In this document: positions 34,796-38,094 of the stretch, one piece after another | How positions within the stretch are numbered: position 1 is the first letter of the stretch | Layout: every line of letters starts with the position of its first letter | Assembly: GCA_019233375.1 (NCBI GenBank) | Contig: JAFAMM010000025.1 | Location: forward strand, 1-38,094 | Direction of reading: 5' to 3' | Origin: Acidobacteriaceae bacterium | Lineage (GTDB): Bacteria; Acidobacteriota; Terriglobia; Bryobacterales; Bryobacteraceae | DNA length: 38,094 nucleotides | Notes under the pieces: model-generated | Databases searched by the model: none | Told to the model about the DNA's origin: nothing | What the model saw: only the letters and a program-made list of their open reading frames with translations | Translations under genes and position numbers: made by a program

Positions 34796-37700
34796 ATGCG
34801 TCGGATGGGCAAGTACCGTCTCCTCAGAGTCACGATCGCGGCCGTCATAGGGCCGGCCGTCAGCTTGGCTTCTGTCACCACCACGCTGCCCTCTTCTCAG
34901 GATTTCGGGCAAACGACGGTAAGCCCGGCAGCGCCGGTGTTGTTCTCGTTGGCGGCTTCCTTCACGGGGCTGACAGCAAATCCTAAGTTTTCTCTGGCGT
35001 ACGGCACCGATTTTTCCATCGGTACGGCGACTTGCAGCACCAGTTCAGGTACGATCAGCTGCACGCTGCCGGTCACATTCAAACCACGGAATGCGGGCCT
35101 GCGTCTGGATGCGGTGCTCAGCACCGATTCAAAAGGAAATCCCCTCGGCGCAACGTTTCTCCATGGTATCGGCGCGGCGGCGCAAATCGCGCTCTATCCC
35201 GGCACGATGACGACTTTCGCCGGTACCGGCTCGATGGGATACTCCGGCGACAACGGGCTCGCAACGAAGGCCATGCTCAGTAATCCTGATGGACTCGCGA
35301 TAGACCAGCTCGGGAATGTTTATATATCTGACTCGCTGAATCAAGTCGTCCGGAAGGTGAGCGTATCGACCGGGAACATCACGACGGCTGCGGGACTCGG
35401 CGGCGCGGCAGGCTTTTCCGGCGACGGGGGGCCCGCCACTCAGGCGCTGCTGCAGACTCCTGGCGGGCTTGCCATCGACGGCATGGGAAACCTCTACATT
35501 GCCGACCAGGGTAACAATCGGATCCGGAGGGTTACTCCGAGCGGACAGATCAGCACCGTTGCGGGAGGCGGCACAGCATCATCACAAGCCGACCGGCTCG
35601 GCGATGGGGGACCTGCTACCAGCGCGATCTTGTCCGGCCCCAGCGACGTGGCCCTCGACGCGGCCGGCAACCTGTACATCGCCGATTCGTTCAACGGATT
35701 GATTCGCGAGGTGAATGCGGTTACCGGAATTATAAGCGTGGTTGCCGGCGGCGGAGGCGGCGGCGGCACCGATGGGCTCGGAGATGGCGGACCCGCAACC
35801 GGGGCGATTCTGAACAATCCGCGCGGTATCGCCTTCGACGCGAGCGGTAACTTGTACATCGCCGACTCGGGTCACAGCATGATCCGTAAAGTGAACAGTG
35901 CTTCGGGCACCATAACAGCCTTCGCCGGCAACGGCCAATACGGATACAGCGGTGATCTCGGCCCCGCTACCAGCGCCGAGCTTAGCCAACCGGTTGCCGT
36001 AAGAGCGGATGCAGCAGGGAATGTCTATATCGCCGATGATGCCATCCATTTCGTTCGCGAAGTCCAAGCTTCAAACGGAATCATTTTTACACTGACAAGC
36101 ACGCCAACTGGCACGGCCGTCGTGTCAGCTCCGCAGGCATTGGCGCTCGATCCGCAGGGCAATATCTATGTCGCGAGCCCTCCTGCCAACATGATTGTAG
36201 AAATTTCGCCACTCCCTCAGCCGGTATCCTTCGGAACCGTGAATGTCGGCCAACAGAGTGCGACGTACCCTCTGACCGCACTCGATATAGGCAACCTGCC
36301 GCTCACATTTTCGAGCATCACCGTTCCGTCGGGATTCGTACAGCAGCCGTCGGGGTCGGTTGATTGTTCGAAATCGACGGCGGTCGCGCCGGGTTCATCG
36401 TGCGTGATCGCATTGGCATTTGTGCCGTCGAAAACCGGCGCGGCCAGCGGTACGCTTATCCTCTCCGAAAACTCGCTGTTTGAATCGGGGGAAGACCTGT
36501 CCCTAACCGGAACGGGCGGCAGCGGCACCGTTCCGAGAGTGAGCGTCAGCCCCGCATCCGCCGCGTTCGGTACTGTCACGCTCGGAACCACCGCCGCCCC
36601 TCTGCAGGTCACGGTTTCAAATACGGGTGGAGCCACCCTCTCGATAACGGGCATGTCACTTTCCGGTGTGAATGCCGCGGATTTCAACATATATGCGAAC
36701 ACCTGCGGCAGTTCGCTTGCGGCGGGCGCAAGTTGCAACATCTCCCTCACGTTCTCACCCGGTGCCACGGGATCCCGCAGCGCCTTCCTGGTCCTGACAG
36801 ACTCAGTGGCAAGCTCCCCGCAATCGATTCCTCTGACCGGAACCGGCGCGGTGAGCGGAACGGCAACGCTTTCGACGTCGACGATCAACTTTCCCTCTCA
36901 AAACGTGAAAAGCACAAGCAGCGCTCAGAATCTGCTGGTCACAAACACGGGAAACGGGAACCTTTCCGTATCGGCCATCTCGATCGCCGGTGCAAACCCG
37001 TCCGACTTTTCGGCAAGCAACGGCTGTTCGGCGGCAATCGCACCCGGAGCGGGATGCACAATTTCTGTCACCTTCTTGCCATCTGCTCCCGGCAGCCGGG
37101 TCGCAGCCCTGACTCTTACCGGATCGGCATCAAACCTGCCACAAACAGTTGGGCTTGCCGGGGTGGGAATCGGCGTTCCTGCTGCCTCTTTGTCATTGAG
37201 CAGTTTAAATTTCGGCAGCATCTCGGTTCGCGCGGTCTCGGCATCGCAGACGGTCTCCTTGTCGAACTCTGGCAGTGCGGTGTTGGCGATTACCGGTATC
37301 CAGTTGACCGGCACAAACACAAACGATTTCGGCATGAGCACAACGTGCCAAGCGAGCTTGGCCATAAATTCGAGCTGCAGCATCTCGGTCGTATTCGCTC
37401 CTAGCGCGGGCGGCGTGCGCACTGCTGCAGTGACGATCACGGATTCGTCGGCCGGCTCCCCGCAAACGGTGTCGCTCAATGGAACCGGCTTGCTGAATCC
37501 GGCGGCTTCCGCGACTCCCGCGAGCATCTCCTTTGGAGCACAAGCGGTGGGATCGCCCGCCGTCGCCCAAACTGTTCAGCTTTCGAATACAGGAAACACG
37601 AGCTTAAGCATCTCGTCGGTATCGATCGTTGGTGGGAATGCCGGTGATTTCAAACTCGTCAACAATTGCCAGCCCACACTCGGGATCGGCGCGAACTGCG

Positions 37701-38094
37701 GTGTCTCGGTGACCTTCACACCCTCGGCTGACGGCTTACGTTCGGCTGTCCTTACATTTACGGACTCGGCAGCGAACTCTACGCAAACCGTCACCCTCAG
37801 TGGTTCGGGAACGGGAACTCCGAAGATTGCGCTGAACACAACCGCATTTAACTTCGGGGTCTTGCCGCTAGGCGGCTCGAGCACACAGGTTCTGGCGCTC
37901 TCAAATTCCGGAAACGCCGCGCTCGAGATCAGTGGCATGACTATCGGCGGCGCGAATGCTGGGGACTTCAAACTCGTCACCAGTTCCTGCGGCAATATGC
38001 TGGCACCGAATGCTAATTGTGCCATCACCGTTCAATTTTCGGCAGGCTCAGTGGGCACGCGAACCGCTTCACTCTATGTCAGTGATCCGACCGG
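34796..38094 (+). CDS. Secreted NHL-propeller protein with Ig-like (choice-of-anchor D/HYDIN-type) repeats, partial
   Basis: The frame opens at ATG 34796 and runs through the right edge without a stop, giving at least 1099 codons. A hydrophobic N-terminus (RLLRVTIAAVIGPAVSLAS) is a likely signal peptide. A first Ig-like domain is followed by NHL-type repeats (GLAIDGMGNLYIADQGNNRI is one) forming a beta-propeller, then at least six repeats of about 107 residues with SNTGNxxLxIxxxxIxG and CxxxxxxGxxCxxxVxFxPSxxGxR cores, as in ASPM/SPD-2/Hydin-like choice-of-anchor D domains. Such surface proteins are common in Solibacter-type genomes and probably bind ligands or partners outside the cell. ATG 34805 is an alternative start. 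The shorter plus-strand frames here are shadows. Confidence 0.9.
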   Translation, partial: MRRMGKYRLLRVTIAAVIGPAVSLASVTTTLPSSQDFGQTTVSPAAPVLFSLAASFTGLTANPKFSLAYGTDFSIGTATCSTSSGTISCTLPVTFKPRNAGLRLDAVLSTDSKGNPLGATFLHGIGAAAQIALYPGTMTTFAGTGSMGYSGDNGLATKAMLSNPDGLAIDQLGNVYISDSLNQVVRKVSVSTGNITTAAGLGGAAGFSGDGGPATQALLQTPGGLAIDGMGNLYIADQGNNRIRRVTPSGQISTVAGGGTASSQADRLGDGGPATSAILSGPSDVALDAAGNLYIADSFNGLIREVNAVTGIISVVAGGGGGGGTDGLGDGGPATGAILNNPRGIAFDASGNLYIADSGHSMIRKVNSASGTITAFAGNGQYGYSGDLGPATSAELSQPVAVRADAAGNVYIADDAIHFVREVQASNGIIFTLTSTPTGTAVVSAPQALALDPQGNIYVASPPANMIVEISPLPQPVSFGTVNVGQQSATYPLTALDIGNLPLTFSSITVPSGFVQQPSGSVDCSKSTAVAPGSSCVIALAFVPSKTGAASGTLILSENSLFESGEDLSLTGTGGSGTVPRVSVSPASAAFGTVTLGTTAAPLQVTVSNTGGATLSITGMSLSGVNAADFNIYANTCGSSLAAGASCNISLTFSPGATGSRSAFLVLTDSVASSPQSIPLTGTGAVSGTATLSTSTINFPSQNVKSTSSAQNLLVTNTGNGNLSVSAISIAGANPSDFSASNGCSAAIAPGAGCTISVTFLPSAPGSRVAALTLTGSASNLPQTVGLAGVGIGVPAASLSLSSLNFGSISVRAVSASQTVSLSNSGSAVLAITGIQLTGTNTNDFGMSTTCQASLAINSSCSISVVFAPSAGGVRTAAVTITDSSAGSPQTVSLNGTGLLNPAASATPASISFGAQAVGSPAVAQTVQLSNTGNTSLSISSVSIVGGNAGDFKLVNNCQPTLGIGANCGVSVTFTPSADGLRSAVLTFTDSAANSTQTVTLSGSGTGTPKIALNTTAFNFGVLPLGGSSTQVLALSNSGNAALEISGMTIGGANAGDFKLVTSSCGNMLAPNANCAITVQFSAGSVGTRTASLYVSDPT
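35209..36200 (+). repeat. Six NHL-type propeller repeats
   Basis: Each unit of about 50 residues carries a GDGGPAT-like loop, a DxxGNxYIAD core and an IRxV end. Units 1-5 are clear; the last (ALDPQGNIYVASPPANMI) is degenerate. Unit 4 contains a run of seven glycine codons at about 35749-35768. Confidence 0.8.
36214..38094 (+). repeat. At least six tandem Ig-like repeats of about 320 bases
   Basis: Units begin near 36214, 36538, 36860, 37170, 37500 and 37820. Each has a FGxxxxG strand, an SNTGNxxLxI strand and a pair of cysteines. They continue past the window edge. DNA identity between units looks moderate, so the array is old rather than a fresh expansion. Confidence 0.8.

Noticed and set aside
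36217-36888. Minus-strand frames of about 150-220 residues opposite the Ig-like repeats (36217-36888, 36925-37527, 37576-38028)
   Set aside because: They recur with the repeat period because the repeats themselves are similar; their sequences are low-complexity shadows.

Overview
The window looks like a chromosomal segment of an acidobacterium, most likely of the Solibacter/Bryobacter type. This is inferred from gene content, not from a marker gene. The clues are a 6-pyruvoyltetrahydropterin synthase (PTPS) paralogue with glutamate at the catalytic cysteine (the folate-type form reported from folB-lacking Acidobacteria), a lone PEP-CTERM protein, a large NHL/choice-of-anchor-D surface protein, a winged-helix/TPR regulator and a B12-dependent ribonucleotide reductase. 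The DNA is GC-rich and densely coding on both strands. I see no tRNA, rRNA, CRISPR array, transposase or integrase.

Layout. 1-1570 (+): the 3' end of a biotin carboxylase, a biotin carrier protein and a DnaC-like ATPase. 1624-3717: a STAS protein (-) divergent from an Hsp70-like protein (+). 3762-5333 (+): a GT-C membrane glycosyltransferase. 5294-10958 (-): a tightly packed run purA, SDR, methyltransferase, GT2, WbqC-like, wecE, which reads as a glycan-building operon headed by purA. 11047-15669 (+): a hypothetical protein, an ankyrin protein, pheS and pheT. 15679-18226 (-): TlpA-like thioredoxin, glcD and a HAD nucleotidase. 18327-19884 (+): two PTPS paralogues and folE. 19942-21689 (+): a hypothetical protein, a LysW-like zinc ribbon with a very acidic tail, a secreted carboxypeptidase-regulatory-like protein and eda. 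21740-23384 (-): rhodanese, PEP-CTERM protein and a DksA/TraR-type zinc finger protein, followed by about 560 bases without a convincing gene. 23947-26285 (-): an MFS transporter coupled to an HxD-motif possible oxygenase, divergent from a winged-helix/TolB-like/TPR protein (26408-28087). 28138-29358 (-): acyltransferase 3. 29605-32427 (+): nrdJ, preceded by a sigma70-like promoter and two near-consensus DnaA boxes. 32483-34682 (-): a two-gene unit of unknown function, a small protein resembling effector-associated component EACC1 and a large HExxH protein. 34796 to the right edge (+): a secreted protein with a six-bladed NHL propeller followed by at least six Ig-like repeats; it runs off the window.

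Most worth following up are the two-gene HExxH/EACC1-like module (possible conflict or defence system), the PTPS pair whose active-site substitutions complement each other beside folE, the LysW-like carrier whose last residue is Gln rather than Glu, and the DnaA boxes upstream of nrdJ.
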